Origin: Bacteroidota bacterium
GTDB lineage: Bacteria > Bacteroidota > Bacteroidia > Flavobacteriales > Flavobacteriaceae
Length of the DNA stretch: 64,000 nucleotides
Assembly: GCA_022562895.1 (NCBI GenBank)
Contig: JADFOK010000001.1
Location: 62,001-126,000 of the forward strand
Reading direction: 5' to 3'
The stretch's first letter is position 1, and every line of letters starts with the position of its first letter. Positions 17,617-27,183 of this stretch are shown here, one piece after another. Under the pieces are notes generated by a model that saw nothing but the letters and a program-made list of their open reading frames with translations, had not been told where the DNA came from and made no database searches. Both the position numbers and the translations under genes were made by a program.

Positions 17617-18774
17617 ATGTTTAATTATTTTTCATCAGATTTTACTTTGGGTATATTAGGAGGTGGACAGTTAGGGAAAATGCTCCTATATGAAACCCGC
17701 AAATTTGATATTAAAACCCACGTATTAGACCCAAGTGATGATGCTCCTTGTAAGATTTCTTGTAATGTTTTTGAGCAAGGAAGTTTACAAGATTTCAATA
17801 CGGTGTATAACTTCGGAAAAAAAGTTGATATACTAACTTTTGAAATTGAAAATGTAAACGTAAAAGCCCTTGAGAAGCTAGAATCTGAGGGAGTTACCGT
17901 ATATCCCTCTTCTGAAACTTTATATATTATTCAAGATAAATCTATCCAAAAACGATTTTATAAGGAACATAAAATTCCAACAGCTCCTTTTAAGGTTTTT
18001 GAAAACAAAAACCTATTTACTGAAGCTCTTGTTCGCAATGAACTGCATTATCCATTCGTATGGAAATCCTGTTTGGGTGGCTATGACGGCAGGGGTGTGA
18101 GTATAATTAGAAATTTTGAAGATATAGTTCCCCTACCTGACACTGCATGTATTGTTGAAAAACTTATTCCATTTAAAAATGAATTGGCAGTTGTCGTTGC
18201 CCGAAATCCAAAAGGAGAAATTAAAACTTATCCTGTTGTTGAAATGGAATTTCATCCCCAAGCCAATCAAGTGGAATATGTAATTTGCCCTGCAAGAATA
18301 GATGAAGCAGTAGCAAGTAAAGCACGATCTATTGCTGAACAAGTATCTAAGGCATTTCAACATGTTGGTTTACTCGCTGTAGAGATGTTTCAGACAGAGG
18401 ACGATGATATTATTGTCAACGAATCCGCTCCCAGACCTCATAATAGTTGTCATTATAGTATTGAAGCGAGTTATACTAACCAATTTGAGCAGCATATACG
18501 TGCCATTTTAAATCTACCCTTAGGGAAAACTGAAAGTAAACTAAGTGGTATTATGGTGAATCTTATTGGTGACGAAGGCCACACTGGCAATGTAGTATAT
18601 AAAAACCTGGAAAAAATTATGGCAATGGACGGCGTAACTCCACATATTTATGGTAAAAAAGAAACGAGACCTTTTAGAAAAATGGGGCATGTTACTATCG
18701 TACATAAGAACATAGATGAAGCACATAAAATTGCCGAAAAGGTTAAGGATACAATAAAAGTAATTAGTAAATAA
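17617..18774 (+). CDS. purK: 5-(carboxyamino)imidazole ribonucleotide synthase (PurK)
   Basis: 385 residues, ATP-grasp enzyme. It carboxylates AIR with bicarbonate and ATP to N5-CAIR in de novo purine synthesis. The nucleotide-binding start TLGILGGGQLGKMLLYE, the ATP-grasp loop FVWKSCLGGYDGRGV, EKLIPFKNELAVVVAR and the metal-site stretch VNESAPRPHNSCHYSIEA are all as in PurK. PurE, which uses its product, follows seven bases after the stop. Normal length. Confidence 0.96.
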   Translation: MFNYFSSDFTLGILGGGQLGKMLLYETRKFDIKTHVLDPSDDAPCKISCNVFEQGSLQDFNTVYNFGKKVDILTFEIENVNVKALEKLESEGVTVYPSSETLYIIQDKSIQKRFYKEHKIPTAPFKVFENKNLFTEALVRNELHYPFVWKSCLGGYDGRGVSIIRNFEDIVPLPDTACIVEKLIPFKNELAVVVARNPKGEIKTYPVVEMEFHPQANQVEYVICPARIDEAVASKARSIAEQVSKAFQHVGLLAVEMFQTEDDDIIVNESAPRPHNSCHYSIEASYTNQFEQHIRAILNLPLGKTESKLSGIMVNLIGDEGHTGNVVYKNLEKIMAMDGVTPHIYGKKETRPFRKMGHVTIVHKNIDEAHKIAEKVKDTIKVISK

Positions 18775-18781
18775 TAATATT

Positions 18782-19273
18782 ATGAACAAAATAGGAATCA
18801 TTATGGGAAGCACCAGCGATCTTCCAATTATGCAAGATGCTATCGATATATTGAAAGGCTTCGATATTCAAGTCGAAGTTGATATTGTTTCGGCCCATCG
18901 AACCCCCGAAAAACTTTTCGATTACGGAAAAAACGCACATGAGCGTGGATTTTCAGTAATCATTGCCGGTGCCGGAGGTGCTGCACACTTACCAGGAATG
19001 ATAGCTTCACTATCGCCGTTACCTGTAATTGGTGTTCCTATAAAATCCCATAACTCTATCGATGGATGGGATTCTGTACTATCTATCTTACAAATGCCAG
19101 GAGGTGTACCTGTGGCAACCGTAGCATTAAATGGTGCCAAAAATGCAGGAATCCTTGCCGCACAAATATTAGGTGCTAATGACAAAAGTGTTCTCGACAA
19201 AATCATAGCCTATAAACAAGAATTAAAAATTAAAGTTGAAGAAGGAGCTAAGAATATAGATAAAAAACAATAA
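18782..19273 (+). CDS. purE: N5-carboxyaminoimidazole ribonucleotide mutase (PurE)
   Basis: 163 residues. It moves the carboxyl group of N5-CAIR to give CAIR. The class I signature IGIIMGSTSDLPIM, the SAHRTPEKL loop with the catalytic-type His, the glycine loop AGAGGAAHLPGM and PIKSHNSIDGWDSVLSILQMPGGVPVATVA are intact. It is coupled to purK on one transcript. Confidence 0.97.
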   Translation: MNKIGIIMGSTSDLPIMQDAIDILKGFDIQVEVDIVSAHRTPEKLFDYGKNAHERGFSVIIAGAGGAAHLPGMIASLSPLPVIGVPIKSHNSIDGWDSVLSILQMPGGVPVATVALNGAKNAGILAAQILGANDKSVLDKIIAYKQELKIKVEEGAKNIDKKQ

Positions 19274-19345
19274 TAAGATCTCCTTTAAATTCAAACAGTC
19301 AAACACTTATCCCTTAGAAGGCAATCGAAAGGATTTAAGACAACT

Positions 19346-21370
19346 ATGAATAATCCACTAATAAAGAAATTCAACACCGCACCATTTTCAAAAATTAAAA
19401 ATGAATATTTTTATCCTGCCATTAAAAAGCTTATTGAGGTCACTAATGCAGAAATTGAATGTATAACAAACAATAAGGAAGCTCCTACATTTAAAAATAC
19501 TGTTGAAGCCTTAGACTATACCGGACTCCAATTAGACAGGGTAACCAGTATATTTTTTAATCTCAATAGTGCCGAAACTAATGATGAGATTCAAAAAATA
19601 GCGCAGGAAGTTTCTCCCTTATTATCTAACTTTAAAAATGACCTTTTATTAAATGAAGACTTATTTAAAAGAGTGAAACAAGTTTATGAACAAAAAGATT
19701 CATTACAACTTTCAACAGAGCAACAAACCTTGCTAGATAAACAATATAAGGGATTTTCAAGAAATGGTGCTAACCTTACAGATGAGAATAAAGTAACGTT
19801 GCGAAAAATCGATGCAAGCCTTGCTAAATTGAAATTAAAATTTGGAGAGAATATATTAGCAGAAACCAATGCATACGAGCTTCATATCACTGATGAAAAA
19901 GATCTTTCCGGTTTGCCAGAAGGATTAAGAGAATTGGCAGCACAAACAGCCAGGGAAAAGGAAAGAGAGGGTTGGGTTTTTACGTTGGATCACCCAAGTT
20001 ATATTCCATTTATGACCTATTCTGATAGCAGGAAACTTCGAAAAAAAATGTTGCTAGCATTTGGTTCAAGAGGGTTTCAGAAAAATAAATACAACAACCA
20101 AAAAAATATTTTAGAAATTACTTCCCTCCGCCATCAACGAGCCCAACTATTAGGATATGAGACTCACGCACATTTTGTATTGGAAGAACGTATGGCAAGA
20201 ACTTCAGAAAAAGTAATTGGTTTTTTAGAAGAGATCCTTGAAAAAGCACATCCCGCTGCTAAAAAAGAATTTCAAGAATTAGAAACATTTGCTAAAGAAC
20301 TAGATAAAATTGATCATTTGGAAAAATGGGATGGTGGATATTATGCCGAAAAATTAAAACAAAAAATCTTTGATTTAGATGATGAAAAACTAAAACCCTA
20401 TTTCGAATTAAAAAATGTGATAAAAGGTGTTTTTGCCGTTGCTAACAAATTATATGATATAGATTTCAAAGAGGTCTTTGATATAGATACTTATCATCCC
20501 GAAGTTAAAACCTACTGTGTAACCGATATAAATAAAACCCTTGTAGCTATCCTCTATACAGATTTCCATCCTCGATCGGGTAAAAGAGGTGGCGCCTGGA
20601 TGACTTCTTACAAACCTCAACAAATAATTGAAGGTGTAAATGAGAGACCGCATGTGTCCATAGTTTGTAATTTCACAAAACCCACAACTAGTAAACCCTC
20701 TTTACTCACTTTTAATGAAGTAACCACATTATTTCACGAATTTGGACATGCATTGCACGGTATGCTCGCTAACACAACCTTCAAAGGACTTTCGGGGACC
20801 AATGTTTATTGGGATTTTGTTGAGTTACCAAGTCAGATATTAGAAAATTGGTGTTATGAAAGAGAAACTCTGGAACTTTTTGCAATTCACTATGAAACTG
20901 GTGAAATGATACCTGTGGAAATGATTAATAAAATTAAAGCTTCTGCTACTTTTCACGAAGGAATAAAAACACTTCAACAAATAAGTTTTGGACTACTGGA
21001 TATGGCCTGGCATAATAAAAATCCATCAAGTATTAAAGACGTTAAAGTTTTTGAAAAGTCAGCTTTATCCACTACAGAACTATACCCCGATATATCCAAT
21101 ATTTGTATGAGTACAGCATTTTCACATATTTTTCAAGGTGGTTATTCTGCGGGATATTACAGTTATAAATGGGCAGAAGTATTAGATGCCGATGCTTTTG
21201 CTTATTTTAAAGAAGAGGGTATTTTCAATAAAAAAATAGCTGATAAATTTAAAGATAACATTCTTTCACAAGGTGGAACACAAGATCCTATGGAACTTTT
21301 TATTAAATTCCGCGGCCAAAAGCCCAATCCGGATTCTTTATTAAAACGTGCAGGATTGATAAAAGATTAA
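19346..21370 (+). CDS. M3 family zinc metallopeptidase (oligopeptidase/Dcp-like)
   Basis: 674 residues, no signal peptide, so probably cytosolic. The zinc site HEFGHALHG (His464, Glu465, His468) and the downstream GTNVYWDFVELPSQILENW with the third zinc ligand are typical of thimet-type M3 peptidases. It should clear short peptides; whether it is an endo-oligopeptidase or a dipeptidyl carboxypeptidase cannot be told by eye. It begins about 70 bases after purE without an obvious terminator, so some read-through from purKE is possible. Confidence 0.93.
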   Translation: MNNPLIKKFNTAPFSKIKNEYFYPAIKKLIEVTNAEIECITNNKEAPTFKNTVEALDYTGLQLDRVTSIFFNLNSAETNDEIQKIAQEVSPLLSNFKNDLLLNEDLFKRVKQVYEQKDSLQLSTEQQTLLDKQYKGFSRNGANLTDENKVTLRKIDASLAKLKLKFGENILAETNAYELHITDEKDLSGLPEGLRELAAQTAREKEREGWVFTLDHPSYIPFMTYSDSRKLRKKMLLAFGSRGFQKNKYNNQKNILEITSLRHQRAQLLGYETHAHFVLEERMARTSEKVIGFLEEILEKAHPAAKKEFQELETFAKELDKIDHLEKWDGGYYAEKLKQKIFDLDDEKLKPYFELKNVIKGVFAVANKLYDIDFKEVFDIDTYHPEVKTYCVTDINKTLVAILYTDFHPRSGKRGGAWMTSYKPQQIIEGVNERPHVSIVCNFTKPTTSKPSLLTFNEVTTLFHEFGHALHGMLANTTFKGLSGTNVYWDFVELPSQILENWCYERETLELFAIHYETGEMIPVEMINKIKASATFHEGIKTLQQISFGLLDMAWHNKNPSSIKDVKVFEKSALSTTELYPDISNICMSTAFSHIFQGGYSAGYYSYKWAEVLDADAFAYFKEEGIFNKKIADKFKDNILSQGGTQDPMELFIKFRGQKPNPDSLLKRAGLIKD

Positions 21371-21434
21371 TATTGTTTTAATATCATTACTACTTAAAAC
21401 TTTGTTATTTTTGATTAATCATCACTAAGACACA

Positions 21435-21986
21435 ATGCCAAATCACAAATTAAATCCTGAAGTATGGGTTGATCGTTATTCAGACTACCTTTATAACTTT
21501 ACCATCGTGCGTGTAAACAACCATGAGGTTGCAAAGGATTTAATTTCTGAAACTTTTTTGGCAGGATTAAAATCTAAGGACAATTTTAAAGGCGAAGCCA
21601 GTGAACGTACCTGGCTTATTTCGATATTAAAACGTAAAATAATTGATTATTATCGAAAAATAAACTCAAAAAAGGGTAAAGCTGAAATACGTATGTCGTA
21701 CTATACAGACGATTATGAAGGTGATTGGCTTGAAGAACGAGTAAGTGATCCATTCGATAAAACCGCTGAAGACACTATGGAAAATGAAGAATTAGGTATA
21801 GCAATTTTCGAATGCTTAGATACATTAAATGAAAAACAAGCTACAATTTTTAAAATGAAAACTATAGATGGTTTTGATACCGAAGCTATTTGTAATGAAT
21901 TTAATATAACTCCGTCTAATTTTTGGGTAATAATACACAGAGCTAGAAAAGCGATGGCAGATTGTCTAGAAGAAAACTGGTTTTAA
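21435..21986 (+). CDS. ECF-type RNA polymerase sigma factor
   Basis: 183 residues. Region 2 (VDRYSDYLYNFTIVRVNNHEVAKDLISETFLAGL, then FKGEASERTWLISILKRKIIDYYRK) and region 4 (LDTLNEKQATIFKMKTIDGFDTEAICNEFNITPSNFWVIIHRARKAMADCL, a helix-turn-helix) are both clear; regions 1 and 3 are absent, as in ECF factors. A TATTTTTG box at 21406-21413 lies 22 bases before the start. The next gene begins one base after the stop and encodes a tiny Cys/His protein that is probably its anti-sigma factor. Target promoters are unknown. Confidence 0.93.
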   Translation: MPNHKLNPEVWVDRYSDYLYNFTIVRVNNHEVAKDLISETFLAGLKSKDNFKGEASERTWLISILKRKIIDYYRKINSKKGKAEIRMSYYTDDYEGDWLEERVSDPFDKTAEDTMENEELGIAIFECLDTLNEKQATIFKMKTIDGFDTEAICNEFNITPSNFWVIIHRARKAMADCLEENWF

Positions 21987-21987
21987 T

Positions 21988-22230
21988 ATGAAATTAAAAA
22001 TAGACTGTAATAAAGCGGCTTACATATGTGATAAAAGCCAATACAAAGAAGCTAGTTTTTGGGAAAAAATAAGGCTTAGCCTTCATAATATATATTGTAA
22101 TTTTTGTAAAAAACATTCTTTACGAAATAAAAAACTTACAAAAGTTTTAAAAAATTTCAAACTAAAATCAATAAACTCTTCCGAAAAAGAAGCGATAAGA
22201 AATTTAATAGAAAAGGAAATTATTAAATAA
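21988..22230 (+). CDS. Tiny putative zinc-binding anti-sigma factor
   Basis: 80 residues, basic, no transmembrane helix. It carries H33-x3-C37-x2-C40 (HNIYCNFC), which is the zinc-binding arrangement of ZAS-type anti-sigma domains, plus Cys7 and Cys14 in the first helix. This and its position one base after the ECF sigma gene argue for a soluble anti-sigma factor, possibly redox- or zinc-responsive. It is much shorter than usual anti-sigma factors, which have a membrane helix and a periplasmic sensor. The family is inferred from the motif and neighbourhood alone. Its end overlaps the convergent UbiA-like gene by eight bases. Confidence 0.72.
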   Translation: MKLKIDCNKAAYICDKSQYKEASFWEKIRLSLHNIYCNFCKKHSLRNKKLTKVLKNFKLKSINSSEKEAIRNLIEKEIIK

Positions 22231-23044
22231 TACCTTTGAAATAAAATAATAAAATTACCCAAACAATCGGGATACTTTCAATCCAAAAAGACGCAAAGAA
22301 CTTCGGTTGTTTTTTATTTGTTGCCAATAAAAACATGGTTATAATAAAAATAAATATAGTCAGACTTAACAAATGAGATTGATAAATATCATCTTTAAAA
22401 AACTCAAGTAACAAAGTAATCCCCAAAATAATAAAACCTAAAATCTTTGATGTTAATACCCCTATTCTCTGCGGTAATGTTCCCAATTCAAGTGAATCAT
22501 AAGAAAGATCTCTAATTTCAAATGGTATTGTTAAAACCAGAACGATAAAAAAACGTTGTATAAACGTAATCACATTGTTTACAGAAATAGACTGTGAGTC
22601 ATCAACTAAAGGTATAATAACAGATACTCCTGCCCAAACCAAAGCCACGATAAATATTTTAATCCCTTTAAAAGTTCGAAGGGTTTTATTTTTCAGAAAT
22701 GGTATTTCATATAAAAAAGTAAGCACTGCAAAACTACTTATAACCAAAAGGGTTTTAAATGAAAGTTTTAATGCAAAAAAAACCAACATTCCGAAGCACA
22801 AAAAAGAAAAAATCCGGATAGTCTTCAAAGAAAGTCTTAAATTTTGACGTCGTAATCCAGCTATTTCAACATATTTTACAAAATTATAACCCGTAATAGT
22901 TCCAAAAAAGACAAACCCAAAAAGTGATTTTGAAACTTCAATATCCAACTCTAATGAAGTAACACCTAATAGTGCACAAACAGCTATTGCAACATGGATA
23001 CTACTGTTTATATAAAAACTGAATACGCTTTTAAGAAGATTCAT
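22223..23044 (-). CDS. UbiA-like prenyltransferase-fold membrane protein
   Basis: About 273 residues with eight or nine hydrophobic helices. The segment VLTIPFEIRDLSYDSLELGTLPQRIGVLTSKILG holds the second Asp-rich motif (RDLxYDxxxxxxTLPxxxG) of the UbiA superfamily. The first motif (NDxxDxxxD) is not evident; the expected position reads FFGTITGYNFVKYVEIAG. I chose the ATG at 23044 because translation from there begins with MNLLKSVFSFYINSSIHVA, a plausible first helix; the earlier ATG adds 14 residues of unlikely sequence. The substrate is unknown, and activity is in doubt given the missing motif. Confidence 0.7.
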   Translation of the reverse strand: MNLLKSVFSFYINSSIHVAIAVCALLGVTSLELDIEVSKSLFGFVFFGTITGYNFVKYVEIAGLRRQNLRLSLKTIRIFSFLCFGMLVFFALKLSFKTLLVISSFAVLTFLYEIPFLKNKTLRTFKGIKIFIVALVWAGVSVIIPLVDDSQSISVNNVITFIQRFFIVLVLTIPFEIRDLSYDSLELGTLPQRIGVLTSKILGFIILGITLLLEFFKDDIYQSHLLSLTIFIFIITMFLLATNKKQPKFFASFWIESIPIVWVILLFYFKGII

Positions 23045-23153
23045 AAAACAAAAATAACTAAAGTGATATAATTCATAATTAATCATCGAATAACGATGGG
23101 TTTAGGAAGTAAAATCTGTCGTTTTATTGTATAAAATCGTAATTTCGCGCCTG

Positions 23154-23169
23154 TCTGTCAAGTGACAGA
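23154..23169. promoter_or_regulatory. Perfect 7-2-7 palindrome in the gcvP leader
   Basis: TCTGTCA-AG-TGACAGA is a perfect inverted repeat ending 21 bases before the gcvP ATG, between two divergent genes. It could be an operator for a dimeric regulator or a small mRNA hairpin. No T run follows, so it is not a terminator. Confidence 0.4.
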
Positions 23170-23190
23170 ACTTAATTTTATTTGCGAACA

Positions 23191-26040
23191 ATGAATACAG
23201 AATCTTTTGCACTTAGACATATTGGTCCCAGAAAAAAAGATCTTTCCGAAATGCTTGAAACTATAGGAGTTGAATCAATGGATCAACTCATAGATCAAAC
23301 AATCCCGGAAGATATTCTGTTACAAAATAAGCTACCGCTAAAAGCTGCCATGACCGAACAGGAATATCTGGAACATATCAACGAGCTTGCTTCAAAAAAT
23401 AAACTTTTTAAAACATATATTGGACTAGGATATCACCAATCAATCACTCCGCCCGTTATACAACGTAATATATTTGAAAATCCGGGTTGGTATACTGCTT
23501 ATACACCCTATCAAGCAGAAATTGCTCAAGGTAGATTAGAAGCACTTCTTAATTTTCAAACTATGGTTAGTGACCTTACTGGTATGGAGCTTGCTAATGC
23601 TTCTCTCTTAGACGAAGCTACAGCAGCAGCCGAAGCCATGTCTTTATTGTTTGCTATTCGTGACCGTGACCAAAAGAAAAATAATGTGATTAAATTCTTT
23701 GTTTCTGAAGAAGTTTTCCCACAAACTATTTCATTATTAATAACACGCTCTAAACCATTAGGAGTTGAGTTGGTTATTGGTAATCATGAATCTTTTGATT
23801 TTTCTTCTGAATTTTTTGGTGCTATACTGCAGTATCCCGGAAAATTCGGAAATATATTTAACTATAAAGGTTTCGTTCAAAAAGCAAAAGAAGCACAAAT
23901 AAAAATAGCCGTAGCTGCCGATATATTAAGCTTGGTATTGTTGGAATCCCCGGGAAATTTTGATGCCGATGTTGTTGTTGGAAGTACCCAACGTTTTGGG
24001 ATTCCTTTAGGTTATGGTGGTCCCCATGCAGGTTATTTTGCAACAAAAGAGGCATACAAAAGAAATATTCCAGGGCGAATTATTGGGGTTACCAAAGATA
24101 TGGATAACAATATAGCTTTACGTATGGCTTTACAAACAAGGGAGCAACATATTAAACGTGATAGGGCAACATCAAATATTTGTACAGCTCAAGTATTATT
24201 GGCTGTTATGGCGGGTATGTATGCTGTATACCACGGTCCTAAAGGATTGGAATACCTAGCTAACAAAGTACATAATACAGCTGTAACGCTTGAAAATGCT
24301 TTGGAAAAATTAGGTTATTCACAATCTAACAATGTCTTTTTCGATACTATTTTAGTAAAAGCCAATGCTGTTGACATAAAACCAATAGCTGAAAAAAAAG
24401 AAGTTAATTTTTATTATACAGACGATTATAACATTAGTATTTCTATAAATGAAACAACTACACTTAAGGATTTAAATACGATTATTTCAATTTTTGCTGA
24501 GGCATCTAAAAAGGATTCTATTAAAGAAGTTTCATTGGTAACAGCGAATACAATTCCTACAGAATTAAAAAGAAACACAGAATTTTTAACTCATCAGGTC
24601 TTTAATTCATACCATTCAGAAACCGAATTAATGCGTTATATAAAAAAATTGGAGCGTAAAGATTTGTCTTTAAATCATTCTATGATATCATTAGGGTCTT
24701 GTACAATGAAACTTAATGCAGCTTCTCAAATGCTACCATTAAGTGATCCTCGTTGGGGAAACATACACCCTTATGTTCCTATAGAACAAGCTGAAGGCTA
24801 TCAACAAGTGCTTAAAAACCTTGAAGATCAACTTACAATCATTACAGGTTTTGCTGCAACATCTTTACAGCCTAATTCTGGAGCACAAGGAGAATTTGCA
24901 GGATTAATGGTAATTAAAGCCTATCATGAATCGAGAGGAGATAAACAAAGAAACGTTTGTTTGATACCATCTTCGGCTCACGGAACCAATCCGGCAAGTG
25001 CTGTTATGGCAGGAATGAAAGTAGTAGTTACCAAGGCAACCGAGGAAGGCAACATAGATGTTGACGACTTACGTGAAAAAGCTTCTTTACATAAAGATAA
25101 TCTTGCTGCATTAATGGTTACCTATCCTTCTACCCACGGGGTATATGAATCTGCCATCAAGGAAATTACAGATATTATTCATAAAAACGGTGGGCAGGTA
25201 TATATGGATGGTGCTAATATGAATGCACAGGTGGCATTAACAAATCCCGGAGCCATTGGCGCCGATGTTTGTCATCTCAACCTTCATAAAACCTTTGCTA
25301 TTCCTCACGGTGGAGGTGGTCCTGGTGTGGGTCCAATATGTGTAGCAAAGCAATTAGTCCCTTTTTTACCCTCTAATCCTGTGATAAAAACCGGAGGTGA
25401 GCGAGGAATTTCAGCTATTTCTGCAGCACCTTGGGGAAGTGCATTTGTATGTTTAATTTCATACGCATATATATGTTTGTTAGGAGAAAAAGGATTGAAG
25501 AAATCCACTCAATTCGCCATATTAAACGCTAACTATATAAAGGAAAGACTATATGGTTACTACCAGGTTTTATATTCTGGAGAACGAGGTCGGGCAGCCC
25601 ATGAGATGATTGTTGACTGCCGTCCTTTTAAATCTAATGGTATTGAAGTAACTGATATTGCCAAACGATTAATCGATTATGGATTTCATGCACCCACAGT
25701 ATCATTTCCTGTTGCCGGTACATTAATGATTGAACCCACTGAAAGTGAAAGCAAAGAAGAATTGGATCGTTTTTGTGATGCTATGATTGCTATTAAAGAG
25801 GAGATCGATAAAACAAGCCTGGATAATCCAAATAATGTACTTAAAAATTCACCTCATACTCAAGCTATGGTAACCAATGATGATTGGAAATACCCTTACA
25901 GTAGACAACAAGCTGCATTTCCATTACCTTTTGTGGCTGAAAACAAGTTCTGGCCTTCGGTTAGACGTGTTGATGATGCCTATGGGGATCGTAATTTAGT
26001 GTGTAATTGTGTTCCTATTGAAACTTATATAAATAATTGA
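23191..26040 (+). CDS. gcvP: Glycine dehydrogenase (aminomethyl-transferring), P-protein
   Basis: 949 residues, the single-chain form of the glycine cleavage P-protein. It decarboxylates glycine and passes the aminomethyl group to lipoyl H-protein. The N-terminal half starts with FALRHIGPRKKDLSEML; the C-terminal half has the PLP lysine in HLNLHKTFAIPHGGGGPG (Lys700) and the glycine-rich loop. I use the ATG at 23191; a TTG nine bases upstream is also in frame but less likely. The gcvT and gcvH genes are not in the window. A UUCG-loop terminator follows. Confidence 0.96.
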   Translation: MNTESFALRHIGPRKKDLSEMLETIGVESMDQLIDQTIPEDILLQNKLPLKAAMTEQEYLEHINELASKNKLFKTYIGLGYHQSITPPVIQRNIFENPGWYTAYTPYQAEIAQGRLEALLNFQTMVSDLTGMELANASLLDEATAAAEAMSLLFAIRDRDQKKNNVIKFFVSEEVFPQTISLLITRSKPLGVELVIGNHESFDFSSEFFGAILQYPGKFGNIFNYKGFVQKAKEAQIKIAVAADILSLVLLESPGNFDADVVVGSTQRFGIPLGYGGPHAGYFATKEAYKRNIPGRIIGVTKDMDNNIALRMALQTREQHIKRDRATSNICTAQVLLAVMAGMYAVYHGPKGLEYLANKVHNTAVTLENALEKLGYSQSNNVFFDTILVKANAVDIKPIAEKKEVNFYYTDDYNISISINETTTLKDLNTIISIFAEASKKDSIKEVSLVTANTIPTELKRNTEFLTHQVFNSYHSETELMRYIKKLERKDLSLNHSMISLGSCTMKLNAASQMLPLSDPRWGNIHPYVPIEQAEGYQQVLKNLEDQLTIITGFAATSLQPNSGAQGEFAGLMVIKAYHESRGDKQRNVCLIPSSAHGTNPASAVMAGMKVVVTKATEEGNIDVDDLREKASLHKDNLAALMVTYPSTHGVYESAIKEITDIIHKNGGQVYMDGANMNAQVALTNPGAIGADVCHLNLHKTFAIPHGGGGPGVGPICVAKQLVPFLPSNPVIKTGGERGISAISAAPWGSAFVCLISYAYICLLGEKGLKKSTQFAILNANYIKERLYGYYQVLYSGERGRAAHEMIVDCRPFKSNGIEVTDIAKRLIDYGFHAPTVSFPVAGTLMIEPTESESKEELDRFCDAMIAIKEEIDKTSLDNPNNVLKNSPHTQAMVTNDDWKYPYSRQQAAFPLPFVAENKFWPSVRRVDDAYGDRNLVCNCVPIETYINN

Positions 26041-26060
26041 TGTAACATAAAAAAATTATA

Positions 26061-26097
26061 AGAAAAGTCTTTTCTTCGGAAAAGCTTTTCTATTTTT
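26061..26097 (+). terminator. Rho-independent terminator of gcvP with TTCG tetraloop
   Basis: The arms AGAAAAGTCTTTTC and GAAAAGCTTTTCT pair around C-TTCG-G, an unusually stable tetraloop, and a T tract follows. Confidence 0.8.
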
Positions 26098-26124
26098 ACC
26101 AAATCATAAGAAAATGAGAAGCTT

Positions 26125-27183
26125 ATGGCAGCAAAAATCACAGGTATTGGTAGTTACATTCCTACTAAAGTTACTCCCAATCAAGAGTTTGAAAAAAATC
26201 ACTTTTTAAATCAAGACGGCTCTCAATTTGAATATGAGAATGATGTAATCATTGATAAGTTTAAATCAATTACCGGAATTGCCGAAAGAAGGTATGTTGA
26301 AAAACATTTAAATAATTCTGACATTGCGTCTTTTGCTGCACTTAAAGCTATAGAAGATGCCAATATTGATCCCGAAGAACTCGATTACATTATTGTTGCT
26401 CACAATTATGGAGATATTAAAAACGGTAGTATACAGAGTGACACCGTACCCAGTATTGCTTCTCGTGTAAAAAATAAACTTCATATTAAAAACCCATATT
26501 GTGTAGGGTATGACATCCTCTTTGGATGCCCCGGATGGATTGAAGGAATGATACAAGCTAATGCTTTTATTAAAGCAGGAATTGCAAAAAAATGTCTTAT
26601 CATTGGTACCGAAACCCTATCTCGAATTATTGATAAACACGATCGTGATTCTATGATATATGGTGATGGTGCAGGTGCTGCAGTAGTAGAATTTACAGAG
26701 GGTGAATCGGGTATATTAGCACACCAAAGTGCTACGTATGCAAATGATGAAACCAACTTTATTTTCTTTGGTGAATCCTACAATCAAGAATCTACAGATC
26801 ATTTTCGTTATATTAAAATGTATGGTAGAAAGGTTTATGAATTTGCCCTAATCCATGTTCCATCAGCAATGAAAAATTGTCTGGATAAAAGTGGTATTTC
26901 CATAAATGAGGTCAAGAAAATTTTTATACATCAAGCCAATGAAAAAATGGATGAAGCGATCGTAAAACGCTTCTACAAATTATACAATGAAATCCCACCT
27001 GAAGGCATCATGCCTATGACTATCAATAAATTAGGAAACTCTAGCGTTGCTACTGTTCCTACATTATACGATATGGTTTTGAATGGTAAAATTAAAAACC
27101 AAAGCATAAAAGAAGGTGATATTATCATATTAACAAGTGTTGGTGCTGGGATGAATATTAATGCGATTGTTTATAGGGTTTAA
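26125..27183 (+). CDS. 3-oxoacyl-ACP synthase III family protein (FabH-like)
   Basis: 352 residues, thiolase fold. The catalytic triad is complete: Cys135 in GCPGW, His269 in FIHQAN and Asn305 in KLGNSSVA, plus YGDGAGAAVV. It should condense an acyl-CoA with malonyl-ACP or a related acceptor. It is the first of three touching genes (methyltransferase starts at the next base after its stop, glycosyltransferase overlaps that by one base). That setting suggests a specialised lipid rather than bulk fatty-acid synthesis, which would use FabH next to plsX/rpmF. This is inference. Confidence 0.92.
   Translation: MAAKITGIGSYIPTKVTPNQEFEKNHFLNQDGSQFEYENDVIIDKFKSITGIAERRYVEKHLNNSDIASFAALKAIEDANIDPEELDYIIVAHNYGDIKNGSIQSDTVPSIASRVKNKLHIKNPYCVGYDILFGCPGWIEGMIQANAFIKAGIAKKCLIIGTETLSRIIDKHDRDSMIYGDGAGAAVVEFTEGESGILAHQSATYANDETNFIFFGESYNQESTDHFRYIKMYGRKVYEFALIHVPSAMKNCLDKSGISINEVKKIFIHQANEKMDEAIVKRFYKLYNEIPPEGIMPMTINKLGNSSVATVPTLYDMVLNGKIKNQSIKEGDIIILTSVGAGMNINAIVYRV

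Noticed and set aside
23045..23190. Glycine riboswitch upstream of gcvP
   Set aside because: The leader is too short and lacks the conserved GGAGAG-type aptamer core; only a small palindrome is present.
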